This document shows, piece by piece, positions 1 to 5,357 of a stretch of 5,357 bases of DNA. Location of the stretch: positions 1-5,357 of the forward strand of contig CAKUXP010000051.1 in the NCBI GenBank assembly GCA_934700345.1. Direction: 5' to 3'. Position 1 is the stretch's first letter. Each line of letters opens with the position of its first letter. The notes under the pieces are model-generated. The model saw only the letters and a program-made list of their open reading frames with translations, did no database searches and had not been told where the DNA came from. The DNA is from an uncultured Fibrobacter sp. GTDB lineage: Bacteria > Fibrobacterota > Fibrobacteria > Fibrobacterales > Fibrobacteraceae. The translations under genes and the position numbers were made by a program.

Positions 1-14
1 AGAGACTTGGATTT

Positions 15-43
15 TTGACCCCGCTAGAGTATATTTCTATACA
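15..43 (+). promoter_or_regulatory. Candidate sigma70-type promoter for the psd group
   Basis: TTGACC at 15-20 matches the -35 consensus at five of six bases. It is followed after exactly 17 bases by TATACA at 38-43, which keeps the TATA part of the -10 box but not its final T. Transcription would start near 50, giving a leader of about 50 bases before the psd start at 100. The leader is AT-rich and has no Shine-Dalgarno sequence. A second box, TACCTTTG at 87-94, fits the TAnnTTTG -7 motif known from Bacteroidetes but lies very close to the start codon. The box match is seen in the sequence; promoter activity is inferred. Confidence 0.42.
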
Positions 44-99
44 AGTTAAACAAATTTACTTGGCGACTTAAATCCGCTTAATTTTCTACCTTTGCCACA

Positions 100-957
100 A
101 TGAATTCTCCACGTTACGTTTTGATGAAACTTTTGCCGAAGAACCTCGAATCGAGACTCTTTGGAAATCTGATTAACCTGAAAATTCCCATTCTTTCGAA
201 GTTCGCGCGAAACCTTTTCGCGAAGACCTATCACCTAGACATGTCGGAAGCGTCTCGTCCGCTTGACGACTATGCGAACATCGGTGAACTTTTTGTCCGG
301 GAGCTTTTGCCGGGGAAGCGTCCCGTCGCGGAATCCGAAGTGGTGAGCCCGGTCGATGGTAGGGAATCGCAGACGGGGAGCCTCGAAGGTCCGGACGCCG
401 AGATGATCCAGGCGAAGGGGAAGACCTACTCGCTGTCCTCGCTTTTGCGCAACGCGGAACTCGCTTCGCACTTTTCGGGCGGGCGCTTTGCGACGATTTA
501 CCTTGCGCCTTTCAACTACCACCGCATCCATTCCCCGGTGAAGGGGCGGCTCCTTTCGGCGAGCTATTGCCCGGGAACGCTCTGGCCGGTAAATCCGTGG
601 AGCGTGGAACGCGTGGAAGGGCTCTTCTGCATCAACGAACGGCTGACGACGCGGATTGCGGTCGATGGCGGCGGGGAGCTTCTCCTGGTGAAAGTCGGAG
701 CGACGAATGTCGGGCGAATCGTCGTGAATTACGCGCCAAACTGGATTACGAACGTGGGGAAGCTTCCGCGAACCTCTCCGCGTCTGGACTTTGCGCCGAA
801 GGAAGAGGTGCGCTTTGAAAAGGGCGAAGAAATCGGTCGGTTCGAAATGGGCAGCACGGTAATTCTCGTGGCGGACAAGGTTCTCGTGGAACGCCATCCG
901 AACCTGTTCGCATTGTCCATCGGAAAGCCTGTCCGGATGGGTGAGCGCCTCGTCTAG
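100..957 (+). CDS. psd: Phosphatidylserine decarboxylase proenzyme
   Basis: This pyruvoyl-dependent membrane enzyme converts phosphatidylserine to phosphatidylethanolamine, the last step of PE synthesis. The 285-residue protein aligns along its length with E. coli Psd as I remember it: LPKNLESRLFG near the N-terminus, SPVDG with Asp86, YHRIHSPVKG with His141 and His144, VGATNVGRI around 199-207, and FEMGSTVI at 248-255. In this family an Asp-His-Ser triad (here Asp86, His144, Ser252) drives self-cleavage before the Ser of the (L/M)GST motif, and that Ser becomes the pyruvoyl group. Cleavage would give a 251-residue beta chain and a 34-residue alpha chain, shorter than the E. coli alpha chain. 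All key residues are present, so it should be active. The start at 100 gives an N-terminus comparable to E. coli; an alternative ATG at 124 begins MKLLPKNL. Neither has a Shine-Dalgarno sequence. It is the first gene of the left group; no phosphatidylserine synthase gene is visible. Confidence 0.96.
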   Translation: MNSPRYVLMKLLPKNLESRLFGNLINLKIPILSKFARNLFAKTYHLDMSEASRPLDDYANIGELFVRELLPGKRPVAESEVVSPVDGRESQTGSLEGPDAEMIQAKGKTYSLSSLLRNAELASHFSGGRFATIYLAPFNYHRIHSPVKGRLLSASYCPGTLWPVNPWSVERVEGLFCINERLTTRIAVDGGGELLLVKVGATNVGRIVVNYAPNWITNVGKLPRTSPRLDFAPKEEVRFEKGEEIGRFEMGSTVILVADKVLVERHPNLFALSIGKPVRMGERLV

Positions 958-971
958 CCTAGGCGTTCGGG

Positions 972-1820
972 ATGCGGTGGGAAAAGGAACATCCGGATGT
1001 CATGCAGGCGACGGCGAAGTTTGTGCGCCTTTTCGAAAACGAGCCGGACCCGGTTGTTGCCGTAAGCGGAAAGGCGGATACGCTCGAAGCGAGAATCGCG
1101 TGGACGCTTTTCGGCTCCGCGTTGTCGCAGGAAATTCCGTTCGGCCTTTTGCAGAAGACGCTCTCCGCGCTTTTTGAAAGCTTTCCGGGAGAACGGCTCT
1201 GGAGTTTTCCGCTTGCGACGGAAGCTCAAATCCGGAAATCTGTCCGGTCCGGAAAGAAGACTTTTGACTGGCCGCTCGAAGAAAGCGTTCCCGGAATCTT
1301 CTGGAGCTCGGGGAACTTTGTCCGTCGCCGTTCGCCGCTTGCCGGGTGGGCTTCTTCTTCGTCCTTTCGGGGAATTTTGCGCGACCTGGGCGAAATCTTC
1401 TTTATGGGAAAGGGCGCTTACCGTCCCAAGGCGATTCTTGCCGTTTCGCGAATGTTTTCCCATCCGCCGCGCGGTCTGGGCGTGTTGCGTACAAATTCAC
1501 CCGGAGATGTCTTTCCCGTTCCTTTTGCGTTTGGCGCGCGTCGCTGGATAGGCTTTGTCGGTCCCGGAAGGGAAATCCGTTACCGGGAAATGGACGAGGC
1601 GAAGAAGCGGCATCTCGGCGTGACGCTGGCGAAAACCCTTTCGCCGGAGGATCCGTGGAAGGCGGCCCATGCGCTCCAGTTCTTTTGTGAACCTTCTCCT
1701 GACGGAATGCTCTGTTCGTTGCGGACAGATTCCTGCAGGCGTTGCCCGCTTTCTCCCTTTTGTCCGCGGAGCGCACAGGAATGTGCAAAAACAACGGTCG
1801 GCAGGGTTTTGGATTTTTGA
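972..1820 (+). CDS. Divergent DUF2400 (TIGR02757)/HhH-GPD-like protein with four-Cys Fe-S loop
   Basis: This 282-residue protein has no certain function. Its clearest feature is C-terminal: Cys248-X6-Cys255-X2-Cys258-X5-Cys264, exactly the spacing of the [4Fe-4S] cluster loop of endonuclease III and MutY. Upstream, residues 147-240 run collinear with the DUF2400/TIGR02757 family as I recall it: a basic segment (KGAYRPKAILAVSRMF), a short hydrophobic strand, a Pro-containing element (FPVPFAF, 181-187) where family members have PLD-H, and SPEDPWKAAHALQFF (224-238) where they have DPNDPVKYDFALFGLG. The Asp and His of the PLD-H element, which resembles the catalytic-Asp segment of HhH-GPD glycosylases, are absent. 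No canonical LPGxGxxTA hairpin was found. It may therefore be a DNA-binding or structural relative rather than an active glycosylase. The start is 14 bases after psd; an alternative ATG at 1002 has AAGGAA at 984-989 upstream. Co-transcription with psd is likely. The coding call is firm, the family call moderate. Confidence 0.6.
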   Translation: MRWEKEHPDVMQATAKFVRLFENEPDPVVAVSGKADTLEARIAWTLFGSALSQEIPFGLLQKTLSALFESFPGERLWSFPLATEAQIRKSVRSGKKTFDWPLEESVPGIFWSSGNFVRRRSPLAGWASSSSFRGILRDLGEIFFMGKGAYRPKAILAVSRMFSHPPRGLGVLRTNSPGDVFPVPFAFGARRWIGFVGPGREIRYREMDEAKKRHLGVTLAKTLSPEDPWKAAHALQFFCEPSPDGMLCSLRTDSCRRCPLSPFCPRSAQECAKTTVGRVLDF

Positions 1821-1829
1821 GGTTTTCCG

Positions 1830-2690
1830 ATGAAGTTTCTGAAGGTCCTTTTCGTGTTGGTTTGCGTGAACTTTTTCGCTGGTTGCCTGCTGAAGGGCGA
1901 AACGCTGTCCGAGATGGATTTGTATAAATTAAGCTTTCGTGGAAATTTTCCCGTCTCGGTAAATCTCTACGATTCGTGTTCCGTGTGGGACAGGCTTCCG
2001 GTGGCATGGCGTCTCGGCGGATATTCCGTCCTGGGCATGGCGGAAGTCGATTTTTCCTCGGTGCCGGGCGATACGCTGCGCATCCGGATCCTGGAATTTT
2101 CGGATGACGTTTCTGCGCTTGCTTTTTACCTGAACGGCGGCCTTGTGCAGGAAACCTCGCCGGTCGTCGTCGGGGATTTTCGGGAGCTTGCGATGCGTTC
2201 CGGGCAACGCCTCTTTGTGTTTCGCTATGGGGTCTTGCGAAATTACGGACGGGTGGAACTGGAGCGTTACGTACAAAGTTTCCCGGGTTACCGCTCGGGG
2301 CTTCCTCAGGAGTTCCTGAGCCTTCCGATATCCAAGCGCGTTTCCGGGGAAACGTCTATCCAGGTCCGGGATTTCTTGGGTATTCCCGCGGACTTTTCGA
2401 TGCTTGTACAGGGATACCGCGGTGACGATGTTTCGTGGAATGCCGCCCGCAGCTGGAAGTATGTCTCGCCGGATTCCTGGCGGGCCTGGGTTCTCGGACT
2501 CCAGCGGAAAAACTTGAACGTTTCGTTTGCGGCGGATACGGTCCGATTCGACGCCGGGGCGGGAACCTTCGGGATGGCTCTCCGGCTTCCGGGAGGGCGC
2601 GTTGTCTGTGTATGGGGATTTCTTTCCGCAGAATCGCTCCAAAAACGTTTTGAAAATGTCGCCCGCAGTGTCTATGATTCCCCGGAATAA
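1830..2690 (+). CDS. Putative lipoprotein, unknown function, possibly DUF6599-like
   Basis: The 286-residue product begins with Lys2 and Lys5, then a hydrophobic stretch (about 6-18) ending in FFAGC. Cys19 fits the relaxed lipobox pattern, so export and lipid attachment are likely. A plain signal peptide is the alternative. The mature part looks soluble and beta-rich. The order of segments LRIRILEFSDDVSALAFYL (84-102), then RLFVFRYGVLRNYGR and DFLGIPADFSMLVQGYRGDD, faintly recalls DUF6599 proteins, which have an 'IYDMGSP-NAFGIYS' strand-helix segment followed by 'FW-G-YYV'. This is memory-based and weak. Translation is well supported: GAGG at 1819-1822 overlaps the upstream TGA and lies seven bases before the ATG, which suggests coupling to the preceding gene. 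No enzyme motif is visible. It is probably a cell-envelope protein, but nothing shows its partner or substrate. Confidence 0.72.
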   Translation: MKFLKVLFVLVCVNFFAGCLLKGETLSEMDLYKLSFRGNFPVSVNLYDSCSVWDRLPVAWRLGGYSVLGMAEVDFSSVPGDTLRIRILEFSDDVSALAFYLNGGLVQETSPVVVGDFRELAMRSGQRLFVFRYGVLRNYGRVELERYVQSFPGYRSGLPQEFLSLPISKRVSGETSIQVRDFLGIPADFSMLVQGYRGDDVSWNAARSWKYVSPDSWRAWVLGLQRKNLNVSFAADTVRFDAGAGTFGMALRLPGGRVVCVWGFLSAESLQKRFENVARSVYDSPE

Positions 2691-2703
2691 TTAAATTTAA
2701 GTT

Positions 2704-3039
2704 ATGGCACAAATCGATATTCTTGCAGAAACAATTCTAGAAAAGCTCCGCACCGTTTCCCAGGCGGAGACTGTTATCGGAAAGCCTATTGTGGCTGGGG
2801 CGACTACGGTGATTCCCGTGAGCCGCGTTTCCATGGGCTTTGGACTCGGCGGAAAGAAGGACGATGCGACAGCTTCGGGCGGCGGCGTTTCGATAAACCC
2901 GGTTGCGTTTGTCGTCATTTCGGGCGACGATGTCCGTGTGATGCCGATTGCGAAGGATAATTCCATCGTGTCGAAGGTCGCGGACCTCGTTCCCGATGTT
3001 CTTTCGGCGTTCAAGGGAAAATCCTCTTCGGATGCCTAG
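2704..3039 (+). CDS. GerW/YtfJ family protein (Spore_YtfJ)
   Basis: This 111-residue protein fits the GerW (YtfJ) family named after a Bacillus protein needed for normal spore germination. Visible landmarks are an N-terminal amphipathic helix (DILAETILEKLRTV), VIGKPIVAGATTVIPVSRVSMGFG with the conserved 'G-P-----T-IPVS-V--GF--G' pattern (25-47), a Gly-rich GLGGKKDDATASGGGVSI segment, then NPVAFVVISGDDVRVMPI (65-82) and a C-terminal helix KVADLVPDVLSAF. It is shorter than B. subtilis YtfJ. The family is also found in bacteria that do not sporulate, where its role is unknown, and the Gram-negative-style neighbours here argue against sporulation. There is no signal peptide or membrane segment, so it is predicted cytoplasmic. 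It starts 13 bases after the lipoprotein gene with no Shine-Dalgarno sequence; the gap contains the palindrome TTAAATTTAA (2691-2700). Confidence 0.88.
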   Translation: MAQIDILAETILEKLRTVSQAETVIGKPIVAGATTVIPVSRVSMGFGLGGKKDDATASGGGVSINPVAFVVISGDDVRVMPIAKDNSIVSKVADLVPDVLSAFKGKSSSDA

Positions 3040-3060
3040 GCCCTTTCCGAGGCTTGATTT
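3034..3060 (+). terminator. Weak hairpin terminator at the end of the GerW-family gene
   Basis: GCCT (3034-3037) pairs with AGGC (3050-3053), and GG (3039-3040) with CC (3047-3048), across one A/G mismatch and a CCCTTT loop. TTGATTTTTC follows. The stem overlaps the stop codon of the GerW-family gene. The stem is short and imperfect, so termination may be partial or absent. Confidence 0.33.
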
Positions 3061-3095
3061 TTCTATATTGCATTTTGTTCAATTTTAACCTAGGG
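3054..3095 (+). promoter_or_regulatory. Candidate promoter and ribosome binding site for the parvulin-prfB pair
   Basis: The 61-base gap is markedly AT-rich. TATATT at 3064-3069 matches a -10 box at five of six bases but has no matching -35. TTGATT (3054-3059) with TTCAAT (3078-3083) at an 18-base spacing is a weaker alternative. The block TTTTCTATATTGC resembles TTTTCTACCTTTGCC just before psd, hinting at a shared promoter style. AGGG at 3092-3095, five bases before the ATG at 3101, is the likely ribosome binding site and favours that start over the in-frame GTG at 3095. Confidence 0.35.
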
Positions 3096-3100
3096 TGCTT

Positions 3101-4120
3101 ATGCGCTTTTTGAATCTCTTGAAAAAATCTGTACTCCCTGTGATGCTCTGCTCGGCGCTCGCTTCTGCGCAGCTCGCAAGCGGGAAAAACTTTGACGTAA
3201 TCCGCGTCGGCAAGACGGGAATTTCGCAGGCCCATGTCGATAGTCTCGCGGATGCGCTCGAAAAGACCCAGACGCGTGGACGCGCGGTTTCCGTACCGGC
3301 CGAGGCGAAGATGCAGCTCCGTTGGGCCGTTATCGATAACCTGGTCGGGCAGGAACTGGTGAAGCTCGAAGTGAAGGCGCTCGGCATCAAGGTGCCGAAG
3401 AACCGTGTCGACAGCGTAGCGACGCTTTTCAAGAAACAGTATCCTAGTCTGGATGTGTTTAACAAGGAACTGAAGAAAAACGGCATTACGGAAAAGCAGT
3501 TCAACGCGCGCATCGAACAGCAGCTCCAGAGCGATATTCTTCTCGAAACGAAGGTCCCCTATCCGGCGGAGCCGACCGAAAAGCAGATAGCCGCTTACTG
3601 GGAGCTGAACAAGGGAAAGGTTTCCATCAACGATACGATCAGCGGCGCGCGCATTCTGTTGAAGAACAAGAAGGGCGAATCGAAGCAGGCGATTGCGGAC
3701 AAGAAGGAACTTTTGAAAGGCCTCGCGGCACAGGTCCGCCTAGGCAAGGCAAGCTTTGCCGTTCTCGCCGCCCAGTATAGCGACGATGCCGATGCGAAAA
3801 AGACGGGCGGCGTAATGAACAAGTTCATCGCAAAGTCCAAGGGCGCGGATTTTGAAAAGGCGATTGGCAAGCTCTCCGTAGGCGACATCTCGGACGTGTT
3901 TTCCACGAACGAAGGTCTCCAGATTTTCATGCTTACCGAAAAGAACGATGGGAAGTTTGCAAACTACAAGGTGCAGATCGAGTACATTTTGCGCGTGCAG
4001 GCGGAACAGGAACGCCAGATGAAAATCAAGAGCTATCTCGATGAACTCGCAAAGAAATATACGGTCAAGTACCTGAACAAGGACTATACGCCGGAAAATG
4101 CGATTGGAGGAGCCAAGTAA
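3101..4120 (+). CDS. Periplasmic SurA-like chaperone with degenerate parvulin (PpiC-type) domain
   Basis: The 339-residue product has a signal peptide (MRFLNLLKKS, a hydrophobic core, then ALASA before Gln24) and so acts in the periplasm. Residues about 70-152 (LRWAVIDNLVGQELVKLEV through the helix NGITEKQFNARIEQQLQSDIL) match the SurA N-terminal chaperone region. Residues about 181-281 match a parvulin domain: SGARILLKNK, LAAQVRLGKASFAVLAAQYSDD, the GG of KKTGGVMNKF, FEKAIGKLSVGDISDVF and EGLQIFML. Active parvulins have His in ARHIL and in GYHI; here these places read ARILL and GLQIF, so both active-site histidines appear replaced. The protein is therefore more likely an outer-membrane-protein chaperone than an efficient prolyl isomerase. 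A Lys- and Tyr-rich tail follows. Its TAA overlaps the prfB ATG, so the two genes are probably translated from one message. The GTG at 3095 was rejected as start because it leaves no room for the AGGG site. Confidence 0.9.
   Translation: MRFLNLLKKSVLPVMLCSALASAQLASGKNFDVIRVGKTGISQAHVDSLADALEKTQTRGRAVSVPAEAKMQLRWAVIDNLVGQELVKLEVKALGIKVPKNRVDSVATLFKKQYPSLDVFNKELKKNGITEKQFNARIEQQLQSDILLETKVPYPAEPTEKQIAAYWELNKGKVSINDTISGARILLKNKKGESKQAIADKKELLKGLAAQVRLGKASFAVLAAQYSDDADAKKTGGVMNKFIAKSKGADFEKAIGKLSVGDISDVFSTNEGLQIFMLTEKNDGKFANYKVQIEYILRVQAEQERQMKIKSYLDELAKKYTVKYLNKDYTPENAIGGAK
4106..4112 (+). promoter_or_regulatory. Strong Shine-Dalgarno of prfB
   Basis: GGAGGAG lies inside the last codons of the parvulin gene, seven bases before the ATG at 4120. 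It is the best ribosome binding site in the window and fixes the prfB start, which otherwise would be missed because the first frame holds only 23 codons. Confidence 0.8.
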
Positions 4121-5236
4121 TGGCCGCTACTTCGCATACCGGGCTTGCCGAACTCCGCGTGAGAATCGACAGGCTCCGGGGGTATCTTTGACCTCGGGTC
4201 TAAAGAGGTTGAACTTTCCGTCCTAGAAAAGCAGTCCGGCGATCCGGAGCTTTGGAATGACCAGGAGAAGGCGCAGGCGCTTCTCAAGAAAATCACGTCC
4301 TTAAAGAAAATCATCACTGAATGGAACGAAGCGTCCTCTGCATGTGACGATCTTTCCGAACTTTACGAGATGGCGAAGTCCGAGCCGGATTCCCAGGAAC
4401 TTTTCGACAGTGTCGAGAAGGAATACGGGGAACTGGTCAAGCGGGTCGATGAGATGGAGTTCCGACGGATGCTTTCCGGACCGGACGACGCATGTCCCGC
4501 GCTGCTTTCGATCCATCCCGGGGCAGGCGGAACAGAGGCGCATGACTGGGCGGAAATGCTCTTTCGCATGTATAAGCGCTTTCTCGAACGCGAAGGCATG
4601 GATTTCAAGATTATCGATGTGCAGGAAGGCGAAGAGGCCGGAATCAACAGCGCGACGATCGAGGTCAAGGACGAATATGCCTATGGACTTCTCCGGTCGG
4701 AAATCGGCGTGCACCGCCTTGTTCGGATAAGTCCGTTCGATGCGAACGCGCGGCGGCATACGAGTTTCTGCGCAGTCTTCCTTTACCCGGAGCACGAGGA
4801 TGTCGAGTTCGAAATCAACCCGGCGGATATCCGCGTGGATGTCTATCGATCATCGGGTGCCGGTGGACAGTATATCAACAAGACGGATTCCGCGGTCCGC
4901 ATGACGCACATTCCGACGGGAATCGTCGCCAGCTGCCAGACGGAACGCTCACAGATCCAGAACCGCGCGACCGCGCTCAAGATGCTCACGACGATGGTCG
5001 CCGAGCATTACCGGCAGGAAGAGGAAGCGAAACGCGACGCACGGCTTGCCGAAAAGAAAAAGGTGGAATGGGGTTCGCAGATTCGGAGTTACGTTTTGCA
5101 GCCTTATCAATTGGTCAAGGATTTGCGTACAAACGAAGAAACTTCGGATACGACCGGTGTTCTTGACGGAAAAATCAAACCGTTTATCAATGCCTATCTG
5201 CTGAGCGCGTCCCAGGCGGATTCTTCCGCAACTTAG
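4120..5236 (+). CDS. prfB: Peptide chain release factor 2 (RF2), expressed by programmed +1 frameshift
   Basis: RF2 recognises UAA and UGA in the ribosomal A site and triggers release of the finished protein. Frame one, 4120-4188, encodes 23 residues ending LRGYL before TGA at 4189-4191. Skipping T4189 continues from GAC at 4190 to the TAG at 5234-5236, giving 371 residues, close to the E. coli RF2 length. Key elements in full-length numbering are the SPF tripeptide at 204-206 (codon recognition, followed by ARRHTSF), SGAGGQ with GGQ at 248-250 (peptidyl-tRNA hydrolysis), HIPTGIV and the C-terminal WGSQIRSYV. The N-terminal domain is helical and charged. The residue equivalent to E. coli 246 is Ser, a high-activity type, unlike Thr in strain K-12. 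The frame change makes synthesis respond to RF2 level. The ATG overlaps the TAA of the parvulin gene, and an intrinsic terminator follows. Confidence 0.97.
4177..4192 (+). promoter_or_regulatory. RF2 programmed +1 frameshift site
   Basis: CGG GGG TAT CTT TGA C matches the known prfB recoding signal: an internal Shine-Dalgarno-like G run (GGGGGT), the slippery CTT (4186-4188), and an in-frame TGA followed by C, a weak stop context. Compared with the E. coli AGG GGG TAT CTT TGA C, only the first base of the G-rich element differs (C for A), which removes one possible pair with the anti-Shine-Dalgarno. When RF2 is scarce the ribosome pauses at TGA and slips from CTT to TTT, continuing with GAC. 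The conserved RGYL-D reading across the junction supports the call. Confidence 0.96.
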
Positions 5237-5255
5237 TCGACGAGGCTTGTTTTCG

Positions 5256-5288
5256 AAAAGCTGCGACGGTACAAGTCGTAGCTTTTTT
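5256..5288 (+). terminator. Intrinsic terminator after prfB
   Basis: AAAAGCTGCGAC (5256-5267) pairs with GTCGTAGCTTTT (5275-5286) over 12 positions with a single G-U pair, a GGTACAA loop and a T run at 5283-5288. It lies 19 bases after the prfB stop. On the minus strand the same hairpin ends in only four Ts, so it could act weakly in that direction too. Confidence 0.88.
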
Positions 5289-5301
5289 GTGATTCTTCAA
5301 A

Positions 5302-5322
5302 ACCACCGGCTAGGCCGGTGGT
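5302..5322. repeat. Perfect 9-bp hairpin after the prfB terminator
   Basis: ACCACCGGC (5302-5310) and GCCGGTGGT (5314-5322) are exact inverted repeats around a TAG loop. No T run follows on either strand, so it is not a simple terminator. It lies beside the riboswitch-like block at 5323-5351 and may be a stem of the same RNA. Alternatives are a palindromic intergenic repeat or a protein-binding site. Confidence 0.7.
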
Positions 5323-5357
5323 CCGGTTTAGCCTTCTGGCGTTGCGTCCCCGACAAA
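5302..5357 (-). ncRNA. Possible GEMM (cyclic-di-GMP-I-like) riboswitch fragment, cut by window edge
   Basis: Read on the minus strand, 5348-5338 gives GACGCAACGCC and 5333-5328 gives GGCTAA. This resembles the conserved GACGCAAAGCC...GGCCTAA core of the cyclic-di-GMP-I (GEMM) riboswitch, with one change (C for A) in the A-run. A strong stem (5322-5302) follows where the third helix of such aptamers sits. The other half, expected to carry GGGCAAACC and the GNRA loop, would lie right of 5357 and cannot be seen. The usual 3' segment (like AGCCGGGTTGCC) is not clearly present: only TAGCCGG, inside the stem, is similar. No minus-strand gene follows, since prfB lies opposite. The resemblance is seen; the function is inferred and unsure. 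Confidence 0.27.

Noticed and set aside
1..71. Possible 3' end of an upstream gene (frame one ends at TGA 16-18; another frame stays open to TAA at 69-71)
   Set aside because: Too few codons are visible to support any product, and the region overlaps a good promoter candidate.
235..897. 220-residue minus-strand open frame opposite psd
   Set aside because: It is opposite a certain gene, has a highly basic composition rich in Arg and His, and shows no family motif; it is an antisense shadow.
1929..2642. 237-residue minus-strand open frame opposite the lipoprotein gene
   Set aside because: The + frame has a Shine-Dalgarno and a signal sequence and fits the operon; the minus frame has biased, motif-free composition.
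2691..2700. Palindrome TTAAATTTAA between the lipoprotein and GerW-family genes
   Set aside because: It is a short AT-only palindrome, expected by chance in AT-rich gaps, and there is no second copy to suggest an operator.
3095..3100. GTG start giving a 341-residue parvulin
   Set aside because: The ATG at 3101 has AGGG five bases upstream and gives a normal signal peptide; the GTG overlaps that site.
4120..4191. A 23-codon open frame followed by TGA, looking like a broken prfB
   Set aside because: The TGA sits in the exact RF2 recoding context, and the protein aligns continuously across the junction, so this is programmed frameshifting and not a pseudogene.
4301..4795. 164-residue minus-strand open frame opposite prfB
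   Set aside because: It overlaps strongly conserved RF2 coding sequence and has no recognisable features.

Overview
The window most resembles a Gram-negative bacterium of the Fibrobacterota or wider FCB group. This is inferred from four things: an envelope parvulin with a signal peptide, a putative lipoprotein, AT-rich intergenic patches carrying TATATT-like boxes, and several starts with weak or no Shine-Dalgarno sequence. The phylum is a guess from gene style; no marker gene proves it. All six protein genes lie on the + strand and are tightly packed. No stretch over 300 bases lacks a gene.

Positions 1-99 are a leader with a good sigma70-type promoter candidate. Then follow psd (phosphatidylserine decarboxylase, 100-957), a divergent DUF2400/HhH-GPD-like protein with an endonuclease III-type four-cysteine loop (972-1820), a putative lipoprotein of unknown function (1830-2690) and a short GerW/YtfJ-family protein (2704-3039). 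Gaps of 14, 9 and 13 bases make a single transcript likely. A weak hairpin at the end of the GerW-family gene and an AT-rich promoter-like gap separate this group from the next.

The second group is a SurA-like periplasmic chaperone/parvulin (3101-4120) whose stop codon overlaps the start of prfB (4120-5236). prfB encodes peptide chain release factor 2 in two frames joined by the classical +1 programmed frameshift at an in-frame TGA (4189-4191). The 288-residue open frame starting at 4370 is only the C-terminal part of a 371-residue protein. A clear intrinsic terminator (5256-5288) closes this group.

The last 56 bases hold a perfect 9-bp hairpin next to a block whose minus strand resembles the conserved core of the GEMM/cyclic-di-GMP-I riboswitch. 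The window edge cuts this element, so the call is tentative.

The genes do not form one pathway: membrane lipid synthesis, a possible DNA-repair-fold protein, envelope proteins and translation termination sit side by side. The items most worth following are the unusual iron-sulfur-loop protein, the parvulin that appears to lack both active-site histidines, and the possible riboswitch-like RNA at the right edge.
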